A stretch of 64,000 bases of DNA from Chitinophaga pollutisoli (lineage in GTDB: Bacteria > Bacteroidota > Bacteroidia > Chitinophagales > Chitinophagaceae). The notes under the pieces are model-generated. The model did not search any database and had not been told where the DNA came from. It saw only the letters and a list, made by a program, of their open reading frames with translations. The stretch spans positions 1,674,001-1,738,000 of the forward strand of contig NZ_CP149822.1 in NCBI RefSeq assembly GCF_038396755.1. The letters run 5' to 3'. A program made the translations under genes and the position numbers. This document shows positions 1 through 6,924 of the stretch, one piece after another (the stretch's first letter is position 1; every line of letters begins with the position of its first letter).

Positions 1-912
1 GACGCGCGCAAGGGCATCGTAGAACAAACTTACCGGCACTTCTTCATCGCCTGCATGCTGCGTATCCCCCATCTGGTGGTCTGCATCAACAAGATGGACC
101 TTGTGGAATACGACGAAGCACGCTACAACCAGATCGTGGAAGATTTCCAGCAGCTGCTGCCCGGCTCTTTCTACGACGGTACGGAAGTGAAGTTCATCCC
201 CATTTCTTCCCTGTACGGCGAAAACGTGGTGGCGGCTACAGAGAAGATCGGCTGGTATAAAGGGCTCCCCCTGCTGGAGTTCCTCGAACAAATCCAGTTC
301 GACCGCAACGACCGCAATCATCCCGCCCGCTTCCCCATCCAGTACGTGATCCGCCCGAAAACGGAGCAGTTCCACGACTTCCGGGGGTTTGCCGGCAAGA
401 TCGCCAGCGGCAGCTTTGCGGTGGGCGACACCATCGTTTCCCTGCCCAACGAGCAAAAAAGCAAAATCAAATCCATCGAGAAATTCGGTGAGCAGCTGCC
501 GCAAGCCCATGCGGGCGAAAGCGTGGTGATCACCCTCGAAGACGAAATAGACATCAGCCGCGGCAACCTCCTCGTGAAAGAAGGCCAGGCACGGCCCGAA
601 GGCTTTCGTGAAGTGAAAGCGCAGATCTGCTGGATGGACCAGCAAAAACTGACTACCGGTAAAACGTACCTGTTGCAGCACGGCCCTACCCGCATCAAAT
701 CCAAAGTGCAGCAGATCAGCAGCGTAACGGAAGTAACCACTAACCGGACGGAAGAAAAGAGCGAAATGGGCCTCAACGACATTGGCCGCATCGTCCTGAA
801 AACCGCCCAGCCTGTGTTCGCCGACACTTACCAAAGCAATCCCGCCAACGGCACGTTCATCCTCGTCGACGAGTTCTCGAACGCCACCGTGGCCGTGGGT
901 TTTGTAGAATAA
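1..912 (+). CDS. cysN: Sulfate adenylyltransferase large subunit CysN, 3' part
   Basis: The reading frame is open from base 1, so 303 C-terminal residues of a protein usually a little over 400 residues long are present. CysN is the GTPase subunit that drives formation of adenosine 5'-phosphosulfate from ATP and sulfate by CysD in the cytoplasm. The fragment begins with the conserved DARKGIVEQTYRHFF stretch, followed by the GTP-binding NKMD motif (about residues 31-34) and then EF-Tu-like beta-barrel domains 2 and 3. The G1 to G3 motifs lie outside the window. It ends normally at FVE with no CysC fusion. cysD is presumably just upstream. A strong hairpin follows the stop. Confidence 0.93.
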   Translation, partial: DARKGIVEQTYRHFFIACMLRIPHLVVCINKMDLVEYDEARYNQIVEDFQQLLPGSFYDGTEVKFIPISSLYGENVVAATEKIGWYKGLPLLEFLEQIQFDRNDRNHPARFPIQYVIRPKTEQFHDFRGFAGKIASGSFAVGDTIVSLPNEQKSKIKSIEKFGEQLPQAHAGESVVITLEDEIDISRGNLLVKEGQARPEGFREVKAQICWMDQQKLTTGKTYLLQHGPTRIKSKVQQISSVTEVTTNRTEEKSEMGLNDIGRIVLKTAQPVFADTYQSNPANGTFILVDEFSNATVAVGFVE

Positions 913-945
913 TCGTTTCCCCGCACCATCTGTCAACTAAAATAA

Positions 946-973
946 AAAGCCGGAGCCTCAGTGCTCCGGCTTT
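946..973. terminator. Bidirectional intrinsic terminator
   Basis: An 11-bp perfect stem (946-956 with 963-973) has a 6-nt loop, with A-rich flank on the left and T-rich on the right. It lies between cysN and the convergent gene ending at 997, so it can serve both. Confidence 0.8.
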
Positions 974-996
974 ACCGTTTATAGCAACTTGGTGTT

Positions 997-2607
997 TCAT
1001 TTCATATTGCTGGCCGGCGTCCCCGCCATATCCTGCGGGATCGAAGGGTGTTCGGGCACCTGCAGCCACACCAGCTTCACTTCTTTCCTGTTTTCAGGGT
1101 TCCGCTTCAACGTCACCAGCATGCGTTTGGCGGCATCGTAATTGGAAAACGCGAAGAGCCCCACCTGGCGGTCCGTTTCTTCATTGAAGACGAAGTCGCG
1201 CTGCGGCACGGGGGCTTTTCCGTCGAGCGTGTAGTAGAAACCGTGGCAATCCCGGATATCGCGGATAGCCGGCTGCCGCGAAGGGTCTTGGGTTTTGCGG
1301 CGGGCGTCGAGGTCGTTGATGAGGATGTAGCCGGGGATATAGGTGAATAGTTTATACTGGTCGCCCCATTGGAACGGCGCGTTCACATTCTCGCGGGCTT
1401 TGAGGTAGAAGGGTTTCATGATAACGCCCTGGTCGATGTGGCGCCGCGGGATGATCCAGCTGTTGGTTTCCTTGCCATCGCGGTCGTAATCCACCACCGC
1501 CACATTCGCCAGCACGGTGCTCACCACGGTGGGCGTGTTGTTCATCATGCGCACGTGGTTGTCCAGCTCCTCGAATACGATGCTGTAAGTGCCATCGGGC
1601 CGGAAGAATACGTTCTGCGGCACGCCGTTGTATTCCGTTTCATATCCGAAGGCTTCCAGTTGTTTTTGGTTGACGCCCCGGAAATGGATGTCCCGGGCGA
1701 AAGCGATGTCCAGTTTCGGCAGTTGGACCACGGAGCTGCGGGTGATGATGCGCTCGGATTTCTTTTCGGTTTTCTTCACGGCCTGCAGCAGGAGGAGCTG
1801 ACGGGTGAAGGGGTTGTGTTTGACTACCGCCCCGGTGACGGCAGCTTCCGCGGGGAACCGGAGGTCGTGGAATTTGAAGAATTCCATTCCGCTGTCGAGC
1901 GTGGCGAGTTTCATGACGGCGCTGTCGCCCAGCTGTCCTTTGTTCTCTTCCATGCCCAGGATACAGAGGCGTTCTTCCCCGATCACGGCCATGTCCCAAT
2001 ACCGGAAGGGGGCTCCGTTGCCGAAGCTTTTGAAACGGGCGCGGGAGATTTCGCGGTGGGATGCGGAGAAATGCGCCACCTGGTAGCCGGCGTCGGATTC
2101 TTCGGTATTGAAGTACATCCAAACGGCGTAGCTGCCGGAATGGGGGTCGCGGATGATGAGGAAGTCGGAGCTGGCGAGGGATTTCTTCCGCAGGTCTACT
2201 TTATCCTGTTCTGCCACCACGGTATCTTCCCGGAGGAGGCCTGTTTCGGCGCTGATGGTGAGGCGCCTGAGCAGGGGGTGTTTGCGGGAGCGGTCGCTGA
2301 GGAATATGGCGGCATCTCCGCCGGCGGATTCGAAAGCGGCGTCGAGATGAGCGTTCTTATAGGATTTCCAATCGGTTACAGGCGGCAGCGTGTCCACGCG
2401 CTGGTGTTGCGGGTTGAACAGCTGGAGCTGAATGCCCTGTTTGGGCGTGAAGTGGATAAAGAGGGTGTTGCCGTTGGTGAGCTGGAGGATGCGCGCGTTG
2501 CCGTCGCCGGGCTCCTGGAAGGCGGGGCTTTCCGCGATGGTGGTGAATTGCGCGCGGGCCGTACCGGCACAAAGTGCCAGCAGGCAGAGGAGGATGGTTT
2601 GCTTCAT
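997..2607 (-). CDS. Secreted protein of unknown function
   Basis: This encodes 536 residues starting at MKQTILLCLLALCAGTARAQ, a clear signal peptide with an ARA-Q cleavage site. An in-frame ATG six codons further upstream would spoil the signal, so the later start was chosen. I do not recognise the family. The mature protein is rich in short beta-strand-like segments separated by polar turns, with no lipobox, no transmembrane helix and no catalytic motif that I can identify. A beta-propeller or similar periplasmic or surface fold is possible but only a guess. A TATATTTG element 30 bp upstream suggests its own promoter. The gene converges with cysN. Confidence 0.7.
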   Translation of the reverse strand: MKQTILLCLLALCAGTARAQFTTIAESPAFQEPGDGNARILQLTNGNTLFIHFTPKQGIQLQLFNPQHQRVDTLPPVTDWKSYKNAHLDAAFESAGGDAAIFLSDRSRKHPLLRRLTISAETGLLREDTVVAEQDKVDLRKKSLASSDFLIIRDPHSGSYAVWMYFNTEESDAGYQVAHFSASHREISRARFKSFGNGAPFRYWDMAVIGEERLCILGMEENKGQLGDSAVMKLATLDSGMEFFKFHDLRFPAEAAVTGAVVKHNPFTRQLLLLQAVKKTEKKSERIITRSSVVQLPKLDIAFARDIHFRGVNQKQLEAFGYETEYNGVPQNVFFRPDGTYSIVFEELDNHVRMMNNTPTVVSTVLANVAVVDYDRDGKETNSWIIPRRHIDQGVIMKPFYLKARENVNAPFQWGDQYKLFTYIPGYILINDLDARRKTQDPSRQPAIRDIRDCHGFYYTLDGKAPVPQRDFVFNEETDRQVGLFAFSNYDAAKRMLVTLKRNPENRKEVKLVWLQVPEHPSIPQDMAGTPASNMK

Positions 2608-2636
2608 AGGACAGGGTGGGCGCAAAATGGCCGATA

Positions 2637-2644
2637 CAAATATA
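2637..2644 (-). promoter_or_regulatory. Candidate -7 element (TATATTTG) for the secreted protein gene
   Basis: On the minus strand this reads TATATTTG, matching the Bacteroidota -7 consensus TAnnTTTG, 30 bp before the start codon at 2607. No good -33 TTTG is seen at the expected spacing. Confidence 0.35.
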
Positions 2645-2662
2645 ACATATTTGTAATAAGAA

Positions 2663-2684
2663 ACCCCGGCAAAAATGCCGGGGT
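2663..2684 (-). terminator. Intrinsic terminator after the epimerase-like gene
   Basis: A perfect 8-bp GC-rich stem, ACCCCGGC (2663-2670) with GCCGGGGT (2677-2684), has a 6-nt A/T loop. On the minus strand it is followed by a T-rich stretch. It lies 28 bp past the stop at 2712. Confidence 0.65.
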
Positions 2685-2711
2685 CAGACTATATAGTAGT
2701 GTCAAATGAGA

Positions 2712-3668
2712 TTACATGCCTTTTTGCAACCGGAGGTTTTTGAGCATATCGGCGGTCATTTTCTCCAGATTGAATTCGGGTTTCCAGCCCCAGTCGGCCG
2801 AGGCCAGTTCATCGTCGATGCTTTGCGGCCAGCCGTCGGCGATCTGTTGCCGGTAGTCGGGCTCATAGCTGATGGAGAAAGTGGGGATATGTTCGCGGAT
2901 AGCGCCGGCGATCTCTTTGGGCGAAAAGCTCATGCCGGACAGGTTGTAGCCGGAACGGACGGAGATCTTCGCGCTGTCGGCCTCCATCAATTCGATAGTG
3001 GCGCGGATCGCGTCTGGCATATACATCATGGGCAGGTAGGTATCTTCCGACAGGAAGCACTTGTAGCTGCCTTCCTCGAGGGCTTCGTGGTAGATTTCCA
3101 CCGCGTAATCGGTGGTGCCTCCGCCGGGGGCGGATTTATAGCTGATAAGGCCCGGATAGCGCAGGCTGCGCACGTCGATACCGTAACGGGTATTATAATA
3201 TTCGCACCAGCGTTCGCCGGCGAACTTGGAAATGCCGTAGATGGTGGTGGGCTCGATGATGGTGTGCTGCGGCGTATCAGCTTTCGGGGAGTTGGGGCCG
3301 AATACGGCGATGGAACTGGGCCAGTAGATTTTGTCGAGCCCTTCTTCTTTCGCGATGTCGAGCACGTTGAGGAGGCTCGCCATGTTGATGTGCCAGGCCA
3401 GGAGCGGGTTCTTTTCGCCGGTGGCGCTGAGGATGGCCGCCAGCAGGTAGATCTGGGTGATGTTGTGGCGAATCACCAGCACGTGCAGCATCTCCTTGTT
3501 CATCACGTCCAGCGAAACGTAGGGGCCGGAGCCCTTCAGCAGGTCATGCTCCTCCCGCAGGTCGGATGCAATCACGTTGGCATCTCCATACATCTTGCGC
3601 AGGGCCAGCGTCAGTTCTACGCCGATCTGACCGCAGGCGCCGATTACCAGAATCTTGTCTTTCTTCAT
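2712..3668 (-). CDS. NAD-dependent epimerase-type L-threonine 3-dehydrogenase (probable)
   Basis: This 318-residue extended short-chain dehydrogenase carries the nucleotide-binding motif GACGQIG at residues 10-16 and the catalytic pair Tyr144 and Lys148 in YGISK. Overall it resembles the UDP-glucose-epimerase-like L-threonine dehydrogenases of Bacteroidota rather than the zinc-dependent Tdh. Those enzymes oxidise L-threonine to 2-amino-3-ketobutyrate with NAD in the cytoplasm. The start MKKDKILVIG was preferred over an ATG 13 codons upstream because it begins directly at the first Rossmann strand. No Kbl ligase lies beside it. A sugar-nucleotide epimerase is the alternative. Confidence 0.75.
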   Translation of the reverse strand: MKKDKILVIGACGQIGVELTLALRKMYGDANVIASDLREEHDLLKGSGPYVSLDVMNKEMLHVLVIRHNITQIYLLAAILSATGEKNPLLAWHINMASLLNVLDIAKEEGLDKIYWPSSIAVFGPNSPKADTPQHTIIEPTTIYGISKFAGERWCEYYNTRYGIDVRSLRYPGLISYKSAPGGGTTDYAVEIYHEALEEGSYKCFLSEDTYLPMMYMPDAIRATIELMEADSAKISVRSGYNLSGMSFSPKEIAGAIREHIPTFSISYEPDYRQQIADGWPQSIDDELASADWGWKPEFNLEKMTADMLKNLRLQKGM

Positions 3669-3692
3669 ATACAGGTGAATAAAATGAGTCGC

Positions 3693-3700
3693 CAAATTTA
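3693..3700 (-). promoter_or_regulatory. Candidate -7 element (TAAATTTG) for the epimerase-like gene
   Basis: The minus-strand TAAATTTG, 25 bp before the start codon at 3668, matches TAnnTTTG. No convincing -33 partner is seen. Confidence 0.35.
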
Positions 3701-3818
3701 ACTTCAACCGGCAATATTACCGGAATTACCCTTCCAAACAATGACAATACTATAACAATTTGCGGATCGTCTTGTTCCCCTTCGTAACGGCTGCATCAGT
3801 CATGTCGATAAATAAGCC

Positions 3819-3826
3819 TAATTTTG
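3819..3826 (+). promoter_or_regulatory. Candidate -7 element (TAATTTTG) for kdsA
   Basis: TAATTTTG lies 58 bp upstream of the kdsA start and fits TAnnTTTG. No TTTG is seen about 19-21 bp further upstream. Confidence 0.3.
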
Positions 3827-3884
3827 CGCCGTGTTGCCCAAAAGGGGATCATTTCAATTTGAACAAACAGGATAATCGATAGCA

Positions 3885-4706
3885 ATGAAAACTTTACAAG
3901 CGCTTTTCAAAGAGCAATACCATCCCGAAAATTTCTTTCTCATCGCAGGCCCCTGCGTCATTGAAGACGAGGACCTGGTGATGGGCGTAGCCGAAAAGGT
4001 ATCCGCCATGTGCAAACGCCTGAATATCTCCTACGTTTTCAAAGCCTCCTACCGCAAGGCCAACCGCACTTCCATCCATTCCTTTACCGGCATCGGCGAC
4101 GTGGAAGGGCTGGACCTGCTGCAAAAAGTAGGCAAAACCTTCCACCTTCCCGTCACTTCCGATATTCACTCCGCCGCCGAAGCCGCCATGGCCGCCGCGT
4201 ATGTGGACGTGCTCCAGATCCCCGCGTTCCTCTGCCGCCAGACCGACATCCTCCTGGCAGCCGCCGACACGGGCAAATTCGTTAACGTGAAAAAAGGCCA
4301 GTTCCTCAGCGGCGAATCCATGAAATTCGCCGTGGAAAAAATCCGCCAGGCCGGCAACGAACATGTACTGCTCACCGAGCGCGGCACTACTTTCGGGTAC
4401 CAGGACCTCGTCGTGGATTACCGCAACATCCCCGTCATGAAAGGACTGGGCGCGCCGGTGATCATGGACTGCACGCACTCGCTGCAACAACCCAACCAGC
4501 CGGGCGGCGTAACAGGCGGCAACCCGCAGATGATCGGCACCATCGCCAAAGCGGCAATTGCCACCGGGGCCGACGGGCTTTTCATCGAAACCCATCCCGA
4601 TCCGGCCTGCGCCAAATCGGACGGTGCGAACATGCTCCGCCTCGACCTCCTGGAACCGTTGCTCGAAGAGCTGGTACGCCTCCGGGAAGCGGTGTACAAA
4701 AAGTAA
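3885..4706 (+). CDS. kdsA: 3-deoxy-8-phosphooctulonate (KDO-8-phosphate) synthase
   Basis: This 273-residue TIM-barrel enzyme condenses phosphoenolpyruvate with arabinose 5-phosphate to give KDO-8-phosphate, the sugar that links lipid A to the LPS core. The phosphate-binding KASYRKANRTS stretch (residues 53-63) is present. Residue 24 in IAGPCVIE is cysteine. With His198, Glu235 and Asp246 this gives the full ligand set of the metal-dependent class, not the metal-free E. coli type that has Asn there. It is alone on its strand between an upstream promoter-like element and a terminator. Confidence 0.96.
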   Translation: MKTLQALFKEQYHPENFFLIAGPCVIEDEDLVMGVAEKVSAMCKRLNISYVFKASYRKANRTSIHSFTGIGDVEGLDLLQKVGKTFHLPVTSDIHSAAEAAMAAAYVDVLQIPAFLCRQTDILLAAADTGKFVNVKKGQFLSGESMKFAVEKIRQAGNEHVLLTERGTTFGYQDLVVDYRNIPVMKGLGAPVIMDCTHSLQQPNQPGGVTGGNPQMIGTIAKAAIATGADGLFIETHPDPACAKSDGANMLRLDLLEPLLEELVRLREAVYKK

Positions 4707-4713
4707 TTGCAAC

Positions 4714-4744
4714 AAGGCAGGGCCATCGCGGTTCTGCCTTTTTT
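4714..4744 (+). terminator. Intrinsic terminator of kdsA
   Basis: AAGGCAG (4714-4720) pairs with CTGCCTT (4734-4740). The stem extends through two G-T pairs and two C-G pairs to a 5-nt loop and is followed by a T run. Confidence 0.75.
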
Positions 4745-4826
4745 ACTTTTTATAATGCCGGATTTCCTTTATATTCATAGCATACAGATTCGAATTGCTA
4801 AGTTTTCAACCCAAAAACATTGCACT

Positions 4827-5225
4827 ATGATTCATTTGCATGATTTAAAGAAAGGTGATCTCGTGCTGGCAAAATTTGAGGAACAGTTGCTGGAAGGGCC
4901 CGTGCTCGAAATAGACCGCGAGCTGGGACAAGCCTGCGTATTGACCGGCGAACAGGAAAACTGGTATGCGCCGGCGGATTTGTTTCCCATTCCGCTAACG
5001 GTGGAACAGCTGACGAAACTGAAATTTAAAAAAGCGGACGAAACCACGATCAACGGCGCCGCCGATACCTACGTTCGTGGCCCCTTCACCGTTACCCTTC
5101 ATCACGGCAGCGATCCCCGCACCGTGCTGCATTACCGTGACGAAACGCGGAATATCGCGGGCTCGCTCATGGTCCATGAACTTCAGAACCACTATGCGGG
5201 CATGACCCTTTTCCATCTTGAGTAA
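4827..5225 (+). CDS. Conserved hypothetical protein, 132 residues
   Basis: This small soluble protein starts at MIHLHDLKKGDLVLAKFEEQ. An ATG 40 codons upstream would run through the kdsA terminator, so it was not used. The first 50 residues look like a small SH3-like beta barrel (KGDLVLAKF, GPVLEIDRE, QACVLTG), and the C-terminal half carries a second beta-rich segment ending in MTLFHLE. I do not recognise a named family or function. It has no signal peptide. It stands alone between two terminators. Confidence 0.7.
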   Translation: MIHLHDLKKGDLVLAKFEEQLLEGPVLEIDRELGQACVLTGEQENWYAPADLFPIPLTVEQLTKLKFKKADETTINGAADTYVRGPFTVTLHHGSDPRTVLHYRDETRNIAGSLMVHELQNHYAGMTLFHLE

Positions 5226-5245
5226 ACATCTTCATTTGCATACGC

Positions 5246-5284
5246 AAAGGGTGGCCGGAATTGATTTTCAGCCACCCTTTCTTT
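5246..5284 (+). terminator. Intrinsic terminator
   Basis: A 10-bp perfect stem, AAAGGGTGGC (5246-5255) with GCCACCCTTT (5271-5280), is followed by CTTTT, 20 bp after the stop at 5225. Confidence 0.8.
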
Positions 5285-5397
5285 TGCACATTCCTTCCCT
5301 CCTGCCCTGTTTGTGACGTTTCACACCCGTTCTTTCGGGATACACCCGGTTTATAGCTACGCTACTTTGCGGTCAACACGGCGTTTCAGTGGATATG

Positions 5398-5483
5398 TCC
5401 TGCCTTTGTCCTGCCTATACCATGCCTTTGACCTGCCTATATCCTGCCCTTTATATAGGGCAGGATATAGGCAGGATATATCC
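5398..5483. repeat. 11-bp-unit tandem and inverted repeat island 1
   Basis: Five consecutive 11-bp units run from 5398 to 5452: TCCTGCCTTTG, TCCTGCCTATA, CCATGCCTTTG, ACCTGCCTATA and TCCTGCCCTTT. They are followed by the same unit in inverted orientation (TATAGGGCAGGA, TATAGGCAGGA). Positions 5432-5450 and 5457-5475 are perfectly complementary (19 bp) around a 6-nt loop. The island lies in a 390-bp gap between two terminators. Nothing codes through it convincingly. Its architecture matches the island at 38002-38101. Confidence 0.85.
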
Positions 5484-5543
5484 GTGTCAAACCCGGAGTA
5501 AACCCATGTATAATCATCCGTTACCTTACCGATGGTACCCAAT

Positions 5544-5576
5544 AAAAAGGAGGTTACCTGCCCGGTAACCTCCTTT
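5544..5576 (-). terminator. Intrinsic terminator of the DUF4382 gene
   Basis: A perfect 13-bp stem, AAAGGAGGTTACC (5546-5558) with GGTAACCTCCTTT (5564-5576), has a 5-nt loop. Read on the minus strand it is followed by a T run. Confidence 0.85.
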
Positions 5577-5615
5577 CAGTGGAAAAATATAATGTAGCGG
5601 ATGCCGCCGGTGTTC

Positions 5616-6425
5616 CTATTTGAGTGGAAGACGCACAGTGTCTACCGTTGTCACCTGGCCGAGCACTACCGGTACGCCGGGTTTCACGGCGGGCAGGAAG
5701 TTGGTGTCTGTCGGCAGGAAATGCAGATCGTAAGCACCCGCCGGGATGCCGCGGATGAGGTAGCCGCCGCCGAGCGAGTAGGTGCTGGCGATGGTGTCCT
5801 GCCCCTGGATGGCAAGAACGGCGGTTTGTACCGAATCAGGCAATACGCCGCCGCGGATGTTGCCGCCTACGGCTTCCAGAATGGTGCGGATAACGGGTTT
5901 GAGGATGTATTTACCGCTGTTGCCGGCTTTGACGATAGATTTGGCTACATCGAAATCAAGGGTGAGCTTGTTGATGATCCCGCCAACCACAGCCTGGTGG
6001 ATGTTCAGTTTAAGGCCGGATTGCTGCGCGGAAGGGGTGGTGAGGTCGATCCGCTCGCCTTCGTTGGTCACGAGGTAGTTATTGTCGCCCAGTACGAGGC
6101 GGATCTGGGAAATTTTCCCGGTGGGTATCTCGGCGTCGGCCAGGATGGTGTCGCGGTCGTTCACGAGCTCCAGGAGGTTGTAGGCGCCTGCTTTTACGCC
6201 AGCCAGGGGTACCCAGTTCTGGTCGTCGGCATCCGAGGAGTTGATTCGGATTTCTTTCACGTCGATCCAGACTTCGGCAAAATCCCCGGGATCGTCGGTG
6301 AGGGCGATCTGGAGGCGTGTTTTTTCAGGAGAGCCGTCTGAATCCGAGTTGGAGCAGGCTGTCTGTGTTGCGATTCCGCCCAGCAAAAGGGTGCCAAGGG
6401 CGAGGTTTTTCCATGTGTTTCTCAT
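5616..6425 (-). CDS. DUF4382 domain lipoprotein
   Basis: This 269-residue protein has a lipoprotein signal ending TQTAC, with Cys24 as the lipidated residue, so it is probably anchored in the outer membrane. Residues about 35-165 form a DUF4382 domain (RLQIALTDDPGDFAEVWIDV onward). The last 70 residues resemble a small carboxypeptidase-regulatory-like beta domain (GNIRGGVLPDS to YDLHFLP). DUF4382 proteins are common in Bacteroidota but have no proven role. No adjacent gene shares its strand closely. A terminator follows. Confidence 0.85.
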   Translation of the reverse strand: MRNTWKNLALGTLLLGGIATQTACSNSDSDGSPEKTRLQIALTDDPGDFAEVWIDVKEIRINSSDADDQNWVPLAGVKAGAYNLLELVNDRDTILADAEIPTGKISQIRLVLGDNNYLVTNEGERIDLTTPSAQQSGLKLNIHQAVVGGIINKLTLDFDVAKSIVKAGNSGKYILKPVIRTILEAVGGNIRGGVLPDSVQTAVLAIQGQDTIASTYSLGGGYLIRGIPAGAYDLHFLPTDTNFLPAVKPGVPVVLGQVTTVDTVRLPLK

Positions 6426-6561
6426 GTTGATGGTTGTTTATGGTTCAATGTTTTCCAAGGTTTTTCAAACAGTCAGATGTCCGGCAAGGGGATAGCAATT
6501 TACGCAGATTCACGTAAACAAAATTCGGGGGGAATATGGGATATGTGCGGGATAATGCGGG

Positions 6562-6783
6562 TTACAGGTAGCGGAGGGGATTCCTGCGGGCGTTGGTGAT
6601 GTAGTTTTTAATGTTCATCCAGAATGCGAGGATCATATACACGATCAGGGGCGAGCCCATCGTGAGGAAGGTGGCATAGATGAAGAAAATACGGATGCGG
6701 GACGTGGCGATGCCGAGTTTCTCTCCAATGGCGGTACACACGCCAAAGGTATTCCACTCCACAAAATCTTTGACCTTATTCAT
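6562..6783 (-). CDS. PspC-domain small membrane protein
   Basis: The 73-residue protein has the PspC layout: a short N-terminal segment with GVCTAIGEKLGIATSRIRI, then one strongly hydrophobic segment (FFIYATFLTMGSPLIVYMIL). PspC domains occur in phage-shock-type envelope stress proteins of the inner membrane. No other psp gene is adjacent. A good promoter match ends only five bases before the start codon, so the message may be leaderless. Confidence 0.85.
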   Translation of the reverse strand: MNKVKDFVEWNTFGVCTAIGEKLGIATSRIRIFFIYATFLTMGSPLIVYMILAFWMNIKNYITNARRNPLRYL

Positions 6784-6787
6784 ATAT

Positions 6788-6819
6788 CAAATTTATTGCA
6801 ATCCAGCAAATTTAACAAA
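6788..6819 (-). promoter_or_regulatory. Candidate Bacteroidota promoter for the PspC gene
   Basis: On the minus strand TTTG (6819-6816), a 20-bp spacer and TAAATTTG (6795-6788) match the -33/-7 consensus. The start codon is at 6783. A second TAAATTTG at 6814-6807, with TTG 23 bp upstream, is an alternative that would leave a short leader. Confidence 0.45.
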
Positions 6820-6924
6820 TGAATTTGGCACCGTTAACAACAGTTTTAACTTTAAAAAAAGTCGGGAAATGATTAACTTCGCCGTGCAAATTTTAATGTA
6901 ACCGCTCTTAAATTATTTATTTCC

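Noticed and set aside
1369..2709. Long plus-strand open frame of 446 codons opposite the secreted protein gene
   Set aside because: It is the antisense shadow of a GC-rich gene; composition is His/Gly/Val-rich and it has no family resemblance, unlike the minus-strand frame with a signal peptide.
5313..5501. Short open frame running through repeat island 1
   Set aside because: It is made mostly of the 11-bp units read in one frame; no start signal and no conserved protein features.
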